Shown piece after piece: positions 47,481 to 57,901 of a stretch of DNA of 64,000 bases. Source of the DNA: Lentimicrobiaceae bacterium (GTDB taxonomy: Bacteria; Bacteroidota; Bacteroidia; Bacteroidales; P3). Numbering within the stretch: position 1 is the first letter of the stretch; every line of letters begins with the position of its first letter. Made by a program: the position numbers and the translations under genes. The DNA is taken from contig JAFLTI010000001.1 of assembly GCA_022510485.1 (NCBI GenBank), forward strand, positions 60,666 through 124,665, given 5' to 3'. The notes beneath the pieces were generated by a model that ran no database searches, was not told the DNA's origin, and saw only the letters and a list, made by a program, of their open reading frames with translations.

Positions 47481-48110
47481 ATGTCCGGATTAATTGGAAG
47501 AAAAATCGGAATGACTAGCATCTGGGATGCCTCCGGCAAAAACGTGCCGTGCACAGTCATAGAGGCTGGTCCTTGTGTGGTAACGCAAGTAAAAACAAAA
47601 GAAAAGGATGGCTACGATGCCATTCAGCTGTCGTTTGGCGAACGCAAAGAAAAACATACGCCCAAAGCTTTGAAAGGTCATTTTGCCAAGGCAAACACCA
47701 CGCCCAAGCAGGTAACTATGGAATTTACCCGTTTTGAAGAAGGCAGCCGCAAGCAATTTGGCGAAAGCATCGGTGTTGAAGTATTTACCGAAGGCGAGTT
47801 TATCGACGTTGCGGGTCTTACCAAAGGACACGGTTTTCAAGGTGTGGTAGGCAGACACGGATTCGGTGGTGTTGGACAAAGCACTCACGGTCAACATAAC
47901 CGCCTCAGGGCTCCCGGTTCGGTGGGCGCGTCTTCTTATCCCTCCCGTTTGTTCAAAGGCTTGCGCATGGCTGGACAGACCGGTCACGTACGTAGAAAGA
48001 GCATTAACCTCGAAGTGGTTAAGATTATTCCCGAAAAGAATTTGATTTTGGTCAAAGGTTCCGTACCCGGTTCCAAAGGTTCATTTTTAAAATTAGAAAG
48101 ATGGAGTTAA
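47481..48110 (+). CDS. rplC: 50S ribosomal protein L3
   Basis: L3 (209 residues) is an early-assembly protein near the peptidyl transferase centre. It starts [15 protein letters not shown] and has the conserved [20 protein letters not shown] loop, whose glutamine is methylated in E. coli, and [14 protein letters not shown]. It overlaps rplD by 10 bases. Confidence 0.97.
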   Translation: MSGLIGRKIGMTSIWDASGKNVPCTVIEAGPCVVTQVKTKEKDGYDAIQLSFGERKEKHTPKALKGHFAKANTTPKQVTMEFTRFEEGSRKQFGESIGVEVFTEGEFIDVAGLTKGHGFQGVVGRHGFGGVGQSTHGQHNRLRAPGSVGASSYPSRLFKGLRMAGQTGHVRRKSINLEVVKIIPEKNLILVKGSVPGSKGSFLKLERWS

Positions 48111-48736
48111 CAGTTTTCAACACGACCGGAAAGGATACCGGGAAGAAGGTGCAGATTTCCGATAGCATCGTAAACGCTGAGCCCAACGATCACGCCATTT
48201 ACTTGGATGTGAAACAATATTTGGCGAACCAGCGTCAAGGCACCCATAAGAGCAAGGAACGTTCCGAAATGTCGGGCAGTACCAAAAAGCTGGGCAAACA
48301 GAAAGGCGGCGGCGGTGCCCGTCGCGGGGACATCAACTCTCCCCTGTTGCACGGCGGTGCCCGCGTGTTCGGTCCCCGTCCGCGCGATTACAGCTTTAAG
48401 TTGAACAAAAAGCTCAAACGTCTGGCTCGTCTTTCGGCATTGGCGTACAAGTTTAAGGAAGGTAATGTTTCCGTAGTGGAAGACCTTTCTTTCGACGCTC
48501 CCAAGACCAAGCGGATGATAGAGATTTTGAAAAATCTCAACTTGGCTGAAAAAAAATCGCTTATAGTGCTTGCAGAATCAAATAAATTCGTATTTTTGTC
48601 CTCCCGAAATCTGCCGCAGATTAAAGTTATAAATGTTTCAGATTTAAACACTTATGACATTCTTAACGCAAAAAATCTGCTGTTTGTGGAAGCTTCGGCT
48701 AAGAAATTGGACGAGATTTACGCAACGCAAGAATAG
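48101..48736 (+). CDS. rplD: 50S ribosomal protein L4
   Basis: L4 (211 residues) sends a loop into the exit tunnel; the conserved [17 protein letters not shown] loop, here [19 protein letters not shown], is present. In E. coli L4 also represses the S10 operon. It overlaps rplC by 10 bases and lies 22 before rplW. Confidence 0.96.
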   Translation: MELTVFNTTGKDTGKKVQISDSIVNAEPNDHAIYLDVKQYLANQRQGTHKSKERSEMSGSTKKLGKQKGGGGARRGDINSPLLHGGARVFGPRPRDYSFKLNKKLKRLARLSALAYKFKEGNVSVVEDLSFDAPKTKRMIEILKNLNLAEKKSLIVLAESNKFVFLSSRNLPQIKVINVSDLNTYDILNAKNLLFVEASAKKLDEIYATQE

Positions 48737-48758
48737 GGAACTGCTTAATTAAAGAACA

Positions 48759-49049
48759 ATGAACGTGATAATTAAACCTATCGTCACCGAAAAAATGACC
48801 AAGGTGGCGGAAAAATTCAACCGCGTCGGTTTCATCGTTGACAAAGCAGCGAACAAGATTGAGATTAAAAAAGCGGTGGAAGATGCGTATGGCGTAAAGG
48901 TGGTTGCCGTAAACACGCTCAACCAGAAAGGTAAGTCCAAAGCCCGTTACACACGCGCCGGATTTATCGAAGGCCGTACCAGCGACATCAAGAAAGCAAT
49001 AGTAACCTTGGCACAAGGCGATACGATCGATTTTTACAGTAACATTTAA
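48759..49049 (+). CDS. rplW: 50S ribosomal protein L23
   Basis: L23 (96 residues) sits at the tunnel exit and docks trigger factor and SRP. It starts with [20 protein letters not shown] and has [18 protein letters not shown]. It follows rplD by 22 bases and precedes rplB by 5. Confidence 0.97.
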   Translation: MNVIIKPIVTEKMTKVAEKFNRVGFIVDKAANKIEIKKAVEDAYGVKVVAVNTLNQKGKSKARYTRAGFIEGRTSDIKKAIVTLAQGDTIDFYSNI

Positions 49050-49054
49050 GAGAG

Positions 49055-49879
49055 ATGGCTTTAAAGAAATTGAAACCCACTTCGGCGGGTCAGCGTTTTA
49101 GAAGCACCAGCACCTTCGAAGAAATCACGGCTACCAAGCCTGAAAAATCGCTGGTCGTTTCCTACCGTAAAACGGGCGGTCGTAACAACGAAGGCCACCG
49201 TACTATGCGTTATATCGGCGGTGGACACAAAAGACAATACCGTATCATCGATTTCAAGCGTGAAAAAGACCAGATACCCGCTATTGTAAAAACTATTGAA
49301 TACGACCCGAACCGCACGGCACGTATCGCCCTTCTGGCTTATGCCGACGGAGAAAAAAGGTATATCATCGCTCCTCACGGTCTGGAAGTAGGACAAAAAG
49401 TTATGTCGGGTAAGGAAGTAGCGCCCAACATCGGCAACGCCCTTTTCCTGAGCGAGATTCCTTTCGGTACGCTGATCCACAACATCGAATTGCGCCCCGG
49501 TCAGGGAGCCAAGATTGTTCGCAGCGCCGGTTCCTACGCTCAGTTGCTTTCCCGCGACGACAAATACGCTATCATCAAGCTGCCTTCCGGCGAAACCCGT
49601 AAAATCCTCCAAGCCTGCAAGGCTACCATCGGAGTTACCTCCAATGTAGACCACAACTTGGAATCTTCGGGCAAGGCGGGCCGCAGCCGTTGGTTGGGTC
49701 GCAGACCCCGCAACCGTGGTGTTGTCATGAACCCTGTAGATCACCCGATGGGTGGTGGTGAAGGTCGTGCTTCCGGTGGACATCCCCGTTCAAGAAAGGG
49801 TCTGCCCGCAAAAGGATACAAGACTCGCCGCATGAAGAATCCTTCAAGTCAGTACATCATCGAAAGAAGGAAGAAGTAA
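49055..49879 (+). CDS. rplB: 50S ribosomal protein L2
   Basis: L2 (274 residues) is needed for subunit joining and peptidyl transfer. Conserved stretches include [20 protein letters not shown] and the C-terminal [20 protein letters not shown], whose histidine is close to the catalytic centre. It lies 19 bases before rpsS. Confidence 0.98.
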   Translation: MALKKLKPTSAGQRFRSTSTFEEITATKPEKSLVVSYRKTGGRNNEGHRTMRYIGGGHKRQYRIIDFKREKDQIPAIVKTIEYDPNRTARIALLAYADGEKRYIIAPHGLEVGQKVMSGKEVAPNIGNALFLSEIPFGTLIHNIELRPGQGAKIVRSAGSYAQLLSRDDKYAIIKLPSGETRKILQACKATIGVTSNVDHNLESSGKAGRSRWLGRRPRNRGVVMNPVDHPMGGGEGRASGGHPRSRKGLPAKGYKTRRMKNPSSQYIIERRKK

Positions 49880-49898
49880 TTTTTAAAAACGCAGAATC

Positions 49899-50177
49899 AT
49901 GAGCCGTTCAATTAAAAAGGGTCCATATATCCATTACAAGTTGGAAAAGAAAGTGCTTGCCGCTGTCCAGAGCAAGAAAAAGGTTACGATTAAAACCTGG
50001 TCGCGTGCATCCATGATTTCTCCCGACTTCGTGGGTCAAACCATAGCTGTACACAACGGAAACAAGTTCGTTCCCGTTTACGTTACCGAAAACATGGTAG
50101 GTCACAAGCTTGGGGAATTTGCCCCCACCCGCACCTTCCGTGGTCATGCCGGCAACAAGGATAAAGGTAAAAAGTAA
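49899..50177 (+). CDS. rpsS: 30S ribosomal protein S19
   Basis: S19 (92 residues) is in the 30S head and contacts S13 and tRNA. Family signatures [21 protein letters not shown] and [17 protein letters not shown] are present. It is followed by rplV after 27 bases. Confidence 0.97.
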   Translation: MSRSIKKGPYIHYKLEKKVLAAVQSKKKVTIKTWSRASMISPDFVGQTIAVHNGNKFVPVYVTENMVGHKLGEFAPTRTFRGHAGNKDKGKK

Positions 50178-50204
50178 TTCACCGTCAGTAAATAACATAG
50201 AGCA

Positions 50205-50657
50205 ATGGGATCGAGAAAACGTATTCGTGCCGAAAAGATAAAAGAGCAGAAGAAGACGCTCTACGTGGCCAAGTTGAACAACAACCCCACCTCGCCTCGC
50301 AAAACGCGCTACACTGCCGATTTGATTCGCGGGCTGGATGTTGAAAAAGCTTTGGCTGTTCTCCAATACGGTCACAGGGAAGCCGCCCCCAAGCTGCACA
50401 AATTGCTCCGTTCGGCTATGGCAAATTGGCAAAGCAAGAACGAAGGCGTGCGCATGGAAGACGCTCACCTGTACGTAAAAGAAATTTTTGTAGACGGTGG
50501 AGCACAACTCAAACGCTTGCGTCCCGCACCCCAAGGCAGGGGCTACCGGATTCGCAAACGTTCCAATCACGTAACCCTCATTTTGGGTAGCCGCGATTTG
50601 ACCGCACAGGCCGAACCGAAGAAAAAGAATGTTGAAACAGAAGCTGAAAACAAGTAA
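50205..50657 (+). CDS. rplV: 50S ribosomal protein L22
   Basis: L22 (150 residues) lines the exit tunnel with its long hairpin ([19 protein letters not shown], around residues 105-123). The C-terminus carries an extra polar tail ([16 protein letters not shown]) beyond the usual core, which is common in Bacteroidota. Two bases separate it from rpsC. Confidence 0.96.
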   Translation: MGSRKRIRAEKIKEQKKTLYVAKLNNNPTSPRKTRYTADLIRGLDVEKALAVLQYGHREAAPKLHKLLRSAMANWQSKNEGVRMEDAHLYVKEIFVDGGAQLKRLRPAPQGRGYRIRKRSNHVTLILGSRDLTAQAEPKKKNVETEAENK

Positions 50658-50659
50658 CC

Positions 50660-51394
50660 ATGGGACAAAAAACAAACCCGATAGGCAATAGATTAGGAAT
50701 AATCAGAGGCTGGGATTCCAGTTGGTATGGCGGTCGCCGTTTTGAAACCAAGTTGGTTGAAGACGACAAGATCCGCAAATACTTGAACGTTCGTCTGGCA
50801 AAAGCCAGCGTTTCCAAGATCTTGATCGAACGGACACTGAAAATGGTTACGATTACCATCTTCACCGCCCGTCCGGGTCTTATTATCGGTAAAGCCGGTC
50901 AAGAAGTGGACAAGCTCAAGGAAGAGTTGAAGAAACTTACCGGAAAAGAAATCCAGATCAGCATTTCCGAAATCAAACGTCCCGAACTGGATGCCGTTAT
51001 CGTAGCCGCCTCCATCGCCCGTCAGCTCGAAGGTCGCGTTTCGTACCGCAAGGCTATCAAAACCGCCATTTCATCTGCCATGCGCATGGGTGCCGAAGGT
51101 ATCAAGGTTCAGATTTCCGGTCGTTTGGGCGGTGCCGAAATGGCTCGTACCGAACATTTCAAAGAAGGTCGTACCCCCTTGCACACCTTGCGTGCCGACA
51201 TCGACTATGCCTTGGCTGAAGCACACACCACTTACGGTCGTCTCGGTATCAAGGTTTGGATTTGCAGAGGCGTGATTTACGGCAAATGCGACCTGTCGGT
51301 TGCCTTTACCGCCGCAACCGCAGCCAAAGAAAATTCCGGAAGGTCGATGGCTCCCCGCTCCGGCATGGGTGGAAGAAGAAAGAAAGCCAACTAA
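50660..51394 (+). CDS. rpsC: 30S ribosomal protein S3
   Basis: S3 (244 residues) forms the mRNA entry tunnel. Its KH domain is clear ([20 protein letters not shown]) as is the C-terminal S3 domain ([31 protein letters not shown]). It starts 2 bases after rplV, so the two are probably coupled, and precedes rplP by 30. Confidence 0.97.
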   Translation: MGQKTNPIGNRLGIIRGWDSSWYGGRRFETKLVEDDKIRKYLNVRLAKASVSKILIERTLKMVTITIFTARPGLIIGKAGQEVDKLKEELKKLTGKEIQISISEIKRPELDAVIVAASIARQLEGRVSYRKAIKTAISSAMRMGAEGIKVQISGRLGGAEMARTEHFKEGRTPLHTLRADIDYALAEAHTTYGRLGIKVWICRGVIYGKCDLSVAFTAATAAKENSGRSMAPRSGMGGRRKKAN

Positions 51395-51424
51395 ATTTTG
51401 CTAACATTTTAATCTTATACAGAG

Positions 51425-51847
51425 ATGTTACAACCCAAGAAAACCAAATTCAGAAAGCAACAAAAGGGCAGACTGAAAGGCAACACCAAGAGAGGTGCCG
51501 AGATTGCTTTCGGTTCTTTTGGAATCAAGTCCTTGGAAACCGCTTTCATTACGGCGCGCCAGTTGGAAGCCGCACGTCAGGCGGTTACCCGTTATATGAA
51601 ACGTGAAGGTCAGATTTGGATACGTGTTTTTCCCGACAAGCCCATTACCAAGAAGCCTAACGAAGTACGTATGGGTAAAGGTAAGGGTGCGCCCGAATAC
51701 TTTGTGGCCCGTATCAATCCCGGACGTATTCTGTTTGAAGCCGACGGTGTACCCTTGGACGTAGCCAAGGAAGCCCTCAGGTTGGCATCGCAGAAGCTTC
51801 CCGTTGCCGTTAAGTTTGTAGTAAGGAGAGATTACGTAGCCGAATAA
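51425..51847 (+). CDS. rplP: 50S ribosomal protein L16
   Basis: L16 (140 residues) binds near the A site. It has the conserved start [19 protein letters not shown], the [12 protein letters not shown] loop and [14 protein letters not shown]. Normal length; 13 bases before rpmC. Confidence 0.97.
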   Translation: MLQPKKTKFRKQQKGRLKGNTKRGAEIAFGSFGIKSLETAFITARQLEAARQAVTRYMKREGQIWIRVFPDKPITKKPNEVRMGKGKGAPEYFVARINPGRILFEADGVPLDVAKEALRLASQKLPVAVKFVVRRDYVAE

Positions 51848-51860
51848 TAAGGGATAAGCC

Positions 51861-52058
51861 ATGAAATCAGAATTCGTAGTAAAGGAATTGTCGACCGCGG
51901 AATTGCAAGACCGCCTGGACACGGAAAGGGCCGAGTTGCACAAGATGAAATTGAATCACGCGATTTCTCCTGTTGAAAACCCGAACCTTATCAAGACTCA
52001 CAAGAAAAATATCGCCCGTATCCTGACGGAACTGCGCCGCAGGGAATTGGCTCAATAG
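51861..52058 (+). CDS. rpmC: 50S ribosomal protein L29
   Basis: L29 (65 residues) is a two-helix protein near the tunnel exit; it shows [20 protein letters not shown], then [20 protein letters not shown]. It lies between rplP and rpsQ, its usual place. Confidence 0.95.
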   Translation: MKSEFVVKELSTAELQDRLDTERAELHKMKLNHAISPVENPNLIKTHKKNIARILTELRRRELAQ

Positions 52059-52074
52059 CCCAAAGGAGGAACAC

Positions 52075-52329
52075 ATGGAAAGGAATCTTAGAAAAGAAAG
52101 AATCGGTGTAGTGGTTAGCAATAAAATGCAAAAGACCATAACCGTTCTGGTTGAGCGCAAGACGAAGCACCCCATATATGGAAAGTTCGTCAAGAAATCG
52201 ACCAAGTTCAAAGCCCATGACGAGGAAAACACTTGCAATATCGGCGATACCGTGCGCATTATGGAAACCCGTCCTTTGAGCAAGGATAAATGTTGGAGAT
52301 TAGTTGAAATCATTGAAAGAGCTAAATAG
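52075..52329 (+). CDS. rpsQ: 30S ribosomal protein S17
   Basis: S17 (84 residues) is a primary 16S-binding OB-fold protein. It has [32 protein letters not shown] and the [17 protein letters not shown] end. Unusually for this genome an AGGAGG Shine-Dalgarno (52064-52069) lies five bases before the ATG. Confidence 0.97.
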   Translation: MERNLRKERIGVVVSNKMQKTITVLVERKTKHPIYGKFVKKSTKFKAHDEENTCNIGDTVRIMETRPLSKDKCWRLVEIIERAK

Positions 52330-52331
52330 TT

Positions 52332-52700
52332 ATGATACAGCAAGAAACTAGGCTTAGTGTTGCCGATAACAGTGGGGCGAAGTCGGTACTCTGCATTCGC
52401 GTCTTGGGTGGTACCAAGAGAAGATACGCGAGTGTAGGCGACAAGATTGTTGTCGCTATCAAAGACGCTCTCCCGTCCGGCAACGTTAAGAAAGGAACCG
52501 TATCGAAAGCTGTTGTCGTAAGAACCAAAAAAGAAGTACGCAGACCCGACGGCTCGTACATCCGCTTTGACGACAACGCTGTTGTATTGCTTAATGCGGC
52601 CGACGAAATGCGTGGTACCCGTATCTTCGGGCCGGTAGCCCGCGAGTTGCGTGAAAAGCAGTTCATGAAGATTGTTTCACTGGCACCCGAAGTGCTTTAA
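52332..52700 (+). CDS. rplN: 50S ribosomal protein L14
   Basis: L14 (122 residues) forms an intersubunit bridge. It begins [20 protein letters not shown] and ends [15 protein letters not shown], both conserved, and starts 2 bases after rpsQ. The core [13 protein letters not shown] is intact. Confidence 0.98.
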   Translation: MIQQETRLSVADNSGAKSVLCIRVLGGTKRRYASVGDKIVVAIKDALPSGNVKKGTVSKAVVVRTKKEVRRPDGSYIRFDDNAVVLLNAADEMRGTRIFGPVARELREKQFMKIVSLAPEVL

Positions 52701-52714
52701 TAGGAGATACGACC

Positions 52715-53032
52715 ATGAAATTACACATCAAAAAAGGAGACACCGTAAAGGTTCTGGCCGGTGACGACAAGGGCATGCAGGGCAAAGTGCTTATGGTTGA
52801 CCGTGAAAAACTCCGCGCAAAGGTGGAAGGCATCAACATGGTATCCAAGCACACCAAACCCAATGCCAAAAATCCTCAGGGCGGCATCGTCAAGATGGAA
52901 GCAGGAATTCACATTTCGAACCTGATGGTGGTTGACGGCAAGGGCAATGCAAGCCGTATCGGGCGTAAGCTGGATGAAAAGACCAATAAATCAGTTCGCT
53001 ATTCTAAAAAATCAGGGGAGGTAATTAAGTAA
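52715..53032 (+). CDS. rplX: 50S ribosomal protein L24
   Basis: L24 (105 residues) initiates 50S assembly. The KOW motif is at the start ([20 protein letters not shown]), followed by [17 protein letters not shown]. Its TAA shares one base with the rplE ATG (taATG), so translation is tightly coupled. Confidence 0.97.
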   Translation: MKLHIKKGDTVKVLAGDDKGMQGKVLMVDREKLRAKVEGINMVSKHTKPNAKNPQGGIVKMEAGIHISNLMVVDGKGNASRIGRKLDEKTNKSVRYSKKSGEVIK

Positions 53033-53589
53033 TGAGCTATTCGCCGAGACTTAGAGAAAAATACGCTACCACCATTGTTCCCAACCTCAAGAACGAGTTT
53101 GGCTACAAGAGCGTGATGCAAGTACCCCGCTTGGTTAAGATTTGCTTGAACCAAGGTATCGGGAATGCCGTTGCCGACAAAAAGCTGATCGATTCCGGCG
53201 TGGAAGAAATGACCGCCATTTCCGGTCAGCGTGCGGTCGCTACCAAATCGAAAAAGGATATTTCGAACTTCAAGGTTCGTAAAGGTATGCCTATCGGCGT
53301 AAGGGTTACCCTTCGCGGAGAACGTATGTACGAATTCCTCGATCGTCTTATTTCGGTAGCCATTCCCCGTATCCGCGACTTTAGAGGTATCAGCGACAAG
53401 GGATTTGACGGAAAAGGAAACTTTTCTTTCGGTATTACCGAACAGATTATCTTCCCCGAAATCAATATTGACAAAATCAACAAAATCAGCGGTATGGACA
53501 TTACCTTTGTAACTACCGCAACCAATGATAAGGAAGCATACGCTTTGTTAAGAGAGTTTGGCATGCCTTTTCAAAAACAAAACAAGTAG
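53032..53589 (+). CDS. rplE: 50S ribosomal protein L5
   Basis: L5 (185 residues) binds 5S rRNA and touches P-site tRNA. Conserved segments are [35 protein letters not shown] and [20 protein letters not shown]. Starts on the last base of rplX and is 6 bases before rpsN. Confidence 0.97.
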   Translation: MSYSPRLREKYATTIVPNLKNEFGYKSVMQVPRLVKICLNQGIGNAVADKKLIDSGVEEMTAISGQRAVATKSKKDISNFKVRKGMPIGVRVTLRGERMYEFLDRLISVAIPRIRDFRGISDKGFDGKGNFSFGITEQIIFPEINIDKINKISGMDITFVTTATNDKEAYALLREFGMPFQKQNK

Positions 53590-53595
53590 CGCACT

Positions 53596-53865
53596 ATGGC
53601 AAAAGAATCAATGAAAGCCAGAGAGCTTAAGAGAGAACGCATGGTTGCTAAATATGCCCAAAAGCGTGCTGAGCTCAAGAAAGCGGGCGATTACGATGCC
53701 CTGCAAAGAATACCCAAGAACGCTTCGCCCGTTCGTTTGCACAACCGTTGCAAACTGACCGGTCGTCCCAAAGGCTATATGCGGGTGTTCGGTATTTCGC
53801 GTATCAACTTCCGGGAAATGGCGCTGCAAGGTTTGATTCCGGGCGTAAAGAAAGCCAGTTGGTAG
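53596..53865 (+). CDS. rpsN: 30S ribosomal protein S14, zinc-free form
   Basis: S14 (89 residues) is of the long, zinc-independent type: the region [20 protein letters not shown] holds only one cysteine, so the four-cysteine ribbon of the short zinc type is absent. The tail [10 protein letters not shown] is typical. It lies between rplE and rpsH as in spc operons. Confidence 0.97.
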   Translation: MAKESMKARELKRERMVAKYAQKRAELKKAGDYDALQRIPKNASPVRLHNRCKLTGRPKGYMRVFGISRINFREMALQGLIPGVKKASW

Positions 53866-53897
53866 TCCCTTAACCTAAAAAAGAAAGAGAGAAAACC

Positions 53898-54293
53898 ATG
53901 ATATCAGATTCTATTGCGGACTTTTTGACCGTTATCAGAAATGCCAATATGGCCAGAAAGAGGATGGTGGAAGTGCCTTCCTCCAAAATGAAAGCGGGCA
54001 TCGCGCGCATTTTGTTTGAAAAAGGTTACATTGTAAACTACAAGGTAGAAGAAGGTGTGAAACCCACGCTGAAAATCGCTTTGAAATATCATCCTGCCAC
54101 CAAGACTCCGGCTATTCACCGGATTGACCGTGTAAGCACGCCCGGTTTGCGTAAGTACGCCGATACCGACAATCTTCCCCGCGTGATGAACGGCTTGGGC
54201 ATCGCCATCATGTCTACTTCAAAAGGCTTGATGACCGACAAGGAAGCCCGCAAGGAAAACGTGGGCGGCGAAGTTATTTGTTACATTAGCTAA
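53898..54293 (+). CDS. rpsH: 30S ribosomal protein S8
   Basis: S8 (131 residues) binds the 16S central domain and in E. coli represses the spc operon. It shows [34 protein letters not shown] and the C-terminal [21 protein letters not shown] purine-rich GAAAGAGAG stretch precedes its ATG. Confidence 0.97.
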   Translation: MISDSIADFLTVIRNANMARKRMVEVPSSKMKAGIARILFEKGYIVNYKVEEGVKPTLKIALKYHPATKTPAIHRIDRVSTPGLRKYADTDNLPRVMNGLGIAIMSTSKGLMTDKEARKENVGGEVICYIS

Positions 54294-54304
54294 ACAACAA
54301 AACA

Positions 54305-54868
54305 ATGTCAAGAATTGGTAAAGCACCTATAAACCTTCCTAAGGGAGTAACGGTAACGGTTGCCCCAAACAACTTGGTAACCGTAAAAGGCCCCAAGGGT
54401 GAATTGAACCGTATGGTAGATCCCGATATAACGGTGCGAGTTGATACCGACCACATCTTGGTTGAGCGTCCTACCGACCAGAAACGCCATCGCGCGTTGC
54501 ACGGTCTGTACCGCGCTTTGATCAACAATATGGTGGTTGGCGTTTCGGAAGGATTCAAGACCACGATGGAAATCGTAGGGGTTGGTTACAGAGCTACGGT
54601 AAACGGACAGATAATCGACCTCGCTTTGGGCTTTTCGCACAACTTGTTCCTTGAACTGCCCAAGGAAGTTAAGGCTACGGCTACTGCCGAAAAAGGTAAG
54701 AACCCTACCCTCACGTTGGAATCTCACGACAAGGAACTGCTCGGTATGGTTTGCTCCAAAATCCGTTCCTACCGTAAACCTGAACCCTACAAAGGCAAGG
54801 GTATCAAGTTCCAAGATGAAATCCTGCGCAGAAAAGCCGGTAAATCGGCAGCCAGCGCCAAGAAATAG
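54305..54868 (+). CDS. rplF: 50S ribosomal protein L6
   Basis: L6 (187 residues) has its two related domains: SRIGKAPINLPKGVTVTV with VKGPKGELNR, and IVGVGYRATVNGQIIDLALG to the YKGKGIKFQDEILRRKAGK end. It lies near the factor-binding site. It is 11 bases after rpsH. Confidence 0.97.
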   Translation: MSRIGKAPINLPKGVTVTVAPNNLVTVKGPKGELNRMVDPDITVRVDTDHILVERPTDQKRHRALHGLYRALINNMVVGVSEGFKTTMEIVGVGYRATVNGQIIDLALGFSHNLFLELPKEVKATATAEKGKNPTLTLESHDKELLGMVCSKIRSYRKPEPYKGKGIKFQDEILRRKAGKSAASAKK

Positions 54869-54892
54869 CGGACTATTAAATATATTTGCACG

Positions 54893-55246
54893 ATGGCTAT
54901 TACAAAATCATATAGAAGATCGCGCATCAAGATGCGCATTCGCAAGAAGGTTACGGGCAACGGCGAGATGCCCCGTTTGAGCGTGTTCCGTAGCAACCGC
55001 GACATTTACGCTCAAATCATTAACGACCTCGAGGGCAAAACGCTCGTACAGGCTTCCTCCAAGGAAAAATCCTTTACCGTAAAGGGAACCAAAACCGAGC
55101 AGTCTGTTGAAGTTGGTAAGATTTTGGCGGAACGTGCCAAAAGCGCAGGTATTTCCAAAGTGGTTTTTGACCGCAACGGATATTTATATCACGGACGTGT
55201 TAAGGCTTTGGCGGATGGTGCCAGGGAAGCAGGTCTCAAATTCTAA
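54893..55246 (+). CDS. rplR: 50S ribosomal protein L18
   Basis: L18 (117 residues) brings 5S rRNA to the 50S. It has [38 protein letters not shown] and the [20 protein letters not shown] end. Twelve bases before rpsE. Confidence 0.97.
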   Translation: MAITKSYRRSRIKMRIRKKVTGNGEMPRLSVFRSNRDIYAQIINDLEGKTLVQASSKEKSFTVKGTKTEQSVEVGKILAERAKSAGISKVVFDRNGYLYHGRVKALADGAREAGLKF

Positions 55247-55258
55247 GGATATAAGGTT

Positions 55259-55777
55259 ATGACAGACGCAAACGTAAAGAGAGTGAAATCGAGCGATATC
55301 GAGTTCCAAGACAAATTGGTGGCCATTAACCGCGTTACCAAGGTAACCAAGGGTGGTCGCACGTTCAGTTTCTCGGCTATCGTAGTAGTTGGAAACGGCA
55401 ACGGAGTGGTAGGCTACGGTCTTGGTAAAGCCAAGGAAGTTCAGGCTGCCGTTCAGAAAGGCTTGGACGATGCCAAGAAGAACCTTATCAAGGTGCCTGT
55501 TCTTAAGGGAACCATTCCCCACGAACAATACGGAAAATATAGCGGTGCCACCGTATTCCTCAAGCCGGCCGCTCCCGGTACGGGAGTTATTGCCGGTGGT
55601 GCTATGCGTGCCGTATTGGAAAGCGTAGGTGTTCGCGATGTGTTGGCTAAATCGAAGGGCTCCTCCAACGCCCACTCGGTGGTAAAAGCCACCATCAACG
55701 CACTTTCCCAACTGCGCGATCCTTATACGGTAGCCCAATTGAGAGGCATTGAATTGGATAAAGTTTTTAACGGCTAA
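55259..55777 (+). CDS. rpsE: 30S ribosomal protein S5
   Basis: S5 (172 residues) helps keep decoding accurate and unwinds mRNA at the entry. It shows the double-stranded RNA-binding half ([20 protein letters not shown]) and the C-terminal half ([19 protein letters not shown]). It is 26 bases before rpmD. Confidence 0.97.
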   Translation: MTDANVKRVKSSDIEFQDKLVAINRVTKVTKGGRTFSFSAIVVVGNGNGVVGYGLGKAKEVQAAVQKGLDDAKKNLIKVPVLKGTIPHEQYGKYSGATVFLKPAAPGTGVIAGGAMRAVLESVGVRDVLAKSKGSSNAHSVVKATINALSQLRDPYTVAQLRGIELDKVFNG

Positions 55778-55803
55778 GACCCAAAGAGGAAAGGAAAAAC
55801 GCC

Positions 55804-55983
55804 ATGAAGAAGGTTAAATTGACGCAAGTTAGGAGCGGGATTGATCGTCCCGCAAGGCAAAAAAGAACTTTGGAAGCCCTGAAGCTGGGTCGTATCGGCA
55901 AAACCGCCGAAGCCACGCTTACCCCGCAGATAGAAGGCATGATTGCCAAAGTCAGCCACTTGGTTACGGTTGAAGAACTTTAA
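55804..55983 (+). CDS. rpmD: 50S ribosomal protein L30
   Basis: A short frame of 59 residues, MKKVKLTQVRSGIDRPARQK, continuing TLEALKLGRIGKTAEATLTP to VTVEEL. This is the small L30 protein, in its normal place between rpsE and rplO. The start at 55804 has AAAGAGGAAAGGAA shortly upstream as a weak ribosome site. Confidence 0.95.
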   Translation: MKKVKLTQVRSGIDRPARQKRTLEALKLGRIGKTAEATLTPQIEGMIAKVSHLVTVEEL

Positions 55984-56031
55984 TCCGAGGCTCAGAACTT
56001 AGTTACAAACGCGAGAAAAAGAATTTAAGAT

Positions 56032-56499
56032 ATGGACTTATCAGTTTTAACTCCTGCCAAAGGTTCGGTTAGAACCAACAAGCGCAAGGGGCGCGGTTAC
56101 GGATCGGGCAACGGTCAAACCGCCGGCAGAGGTCACAAGGGGGCGCAATCCCGTTCCGGTTACAGCCGCAAAGTAGGTTTTGAAGGCGGTCAGATGCCCT
56201 TGTACAGACGAGTTCCTAAAAGCGGGTTCAAAAACATCAACCGCATCGAATACAACGCTATCAACTTGGATACGCTTGAAAAAATCGCAAGCGAAAAGGG
56301 TATCAAGGAAGTTAACCTGCAAGTGCTGGTTGACTGCGGTTTGGCTGCCAAACGCGACAAGATTAAGATTCTTGGCCGTGGAGAGCTGAACGCTACCCTC
56401 TCCGTTGTTGCCGACGCTTTTTCCGCCAAAGCGAAAGAAGCGATCGAATCTAAAGGCGGTTCAGCCAAATTGGTTGCAGAACAAAAGCCTCAAGCCTAA
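56032..56499 (+). CDS. rplO: 50S ribosomal protein L15
   Basis: L15 (155 residues) is a late-assembly protein. It has the glycine-rich start ([20 protein letters not shown]), the [18 protein letters not shown] core and the [19 protein letters not shown] tail. It precedes secY by 27 bases, as in the spc operon. Confidence 0.97.
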   Translation: MDLSVLTPAKGSVRTNKRKGRGYGSGNGQTAGRGHKGAQSRSGYSRKVGFEGGQMPLYRRVPKSGFKNINRIEYNAINLDTLEKIASEKGIKEVNLQVLVDCGLAAKRDKIKILGRGELNATLSVVADAFSAKAKEAIESKGGSAKLVAEQKPQA

Positions 56500-56526
56500 A
56501 CTTTTTCACCTTTATTACGATAATTG

Positions 56527-57888
56527 ATGAAAAGATTCATTGAAACCATAAAGAACATCTACAAGATAGAGGAACTCCGCAAACGGATTCTCTATACCTT
56601 GGGAATCATCGTGATTTACCGCGTAGGTTCTTTTATAGTATTACCGGGTGTCGATCCTTCTCAGTTGGGAGCCCTTCAGCAACAGACAAGCGACGGTTTG
56701 CTCGGCTTGTTGAATATGTTCTCGGGGGGTGCGTTCTCCAATGCCTCTGTGTTCGCGTTGGGGATTATGCCTTACATTTCCGCATCGATTATCGTGCAGT
56801 TGTTCGGTATGGCGATTCCCTACTTCCAGAAGTTACAGAAAGAAGGAGAAAGCGGCCGCCGCAAAATGAACCAGATTACCCGTTGGCTTACGATTGCCGT
56901 TACCGCCATGCAGGCTCCCGCCTACCTTACCAACTTGGTGGGTCAGTTGCCGGCTACGGCTTTCATTCCGTTTAACGGAACCAATCCGGGTGTGTTCTTC
57001 TGGGTATCTTCCTGTATTATCCTTACGGCGGGCACGCTGTTTGTGATGTGGTTGGGAGAAAAGATTACCGATAAGGGTATCGGAAACGGTATATCCCTCA
57101 TCATTATGATTGGTATCATTGCCCGTCTGCCTTTCGCCCTCTTCGGGGAATTCGTTTCCCGACTGGAACAGCAAGGCGGCGGTTTGGTAGTATTCCTTGT
57201 TGAATTGGTGGTTCTTATTGTGGTTATCTTCCTGTGTATCCTCTTGGTTCAGGGTACCCGCAGGATTCCCGTACAATATGCCAAACGCATCGTGGGCAAC
57301 AAACAATACGGTGGGGTACGTCAATATCTTCCCATGAAGGTGAACGCTGCCGGCGTTATGCCCATCATCTTTGCCCAAGCCTTGATGTTCATTCCCGTTA
57401 CGATTGCGGGCTTCGCCTCTCCCGATTCCGTCAACTCCGGTTTTTGGAGAGCGTTTATGGACTTTAACAGTTTTTGGTATAACTTTGTGTTCGCGCTGTT
57501 AATCATCGCCTTTACCTATTTCTACACGGCGATTACGATGAACTCGCAACAGATTGCCGACGATTTGAAACGCAACAACGGGTTTATTCCCGGCATCAAA
57601 CCCGGCAAAAAAACGATGGAATTCATTGACGAAGTGATTTCCCGCATTACCTTGCCCGGCTCTATTTTCTTGGCTTTCGTAGCCATTTTGCCGGCCATCG
57701 TAAGGCTCTTTGGCGTAAGCACCCAGTTTGCCCAATTCTACGGCGGTACCTCGCTGTTGATTATGGTGGGCGTTATTCTGGATACCCTGCAGCAAATCGA
57801 AAGTCACCTGCTGATGCGGCACTATGACGGTTTAACCAAATCGGGTCGTATCAAGGGACGTTCGGGCGGAGTTTACGGCGTTGCATAG
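56527..57888 (+). CDS. secY: Protein translocase subunit SecY
   Basis: SecY (453 residues from ATG 56527; a TTG three bases earlier is unlikely) is the channel of Sec export, which all signal-peptide proteins listed here need. About ten membrane helices are seen, with the family motifs GIMPYISASIIVQL, WLGEKITDKGIGNGISLIIM, RRIPVQYAKRIVGN and the VGVILDTLQQIESHLLMRHY end. It is followed by map, whose ATG is 13 bases after the stop. Confidence 0.97.
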   Translation: MKRFIETIKNIYKIEELRKRILYTLGIIVIYRVGSFIVLPGVDPSQLGALQQQTSDGLLGLLNMFSGGAFSNASVFALGIMPYISASIIVQLFGMAIPYFQKLQKEGESGRRKMNQITRWLTIAVTAMQAPAYLTNLVGQLPATAFIPFNGTNPGVFFWVSSCIILTAGTLFVMWLGEKITDKGIGNGISLIIMIGIIARLPFALFGEFVSRLEQQGGGLVVFLVELVVLIVVIFLCILLVQGTRRIPVQYAKRIVGNKQYGGVRQYLPMKVNAAGVMPIIFAQALMFIPVTIAGFASPDSVNSGFWRAFMDFNSFWYNFVFALLIIAFTYFYTAITMNSQQIADDLKRNNGFIPGIKPGKKTMEFIDEVISRITLPGSIFLAFVAILPAIVRLFGVSTQFAQFYGGTSLLIMVGVILDTLQQIESHLLMRHYDGLTKSGRIKGRSGGVYGVA

Positions 57889-57901
57889 TCTGTTCAGAAA
57901 A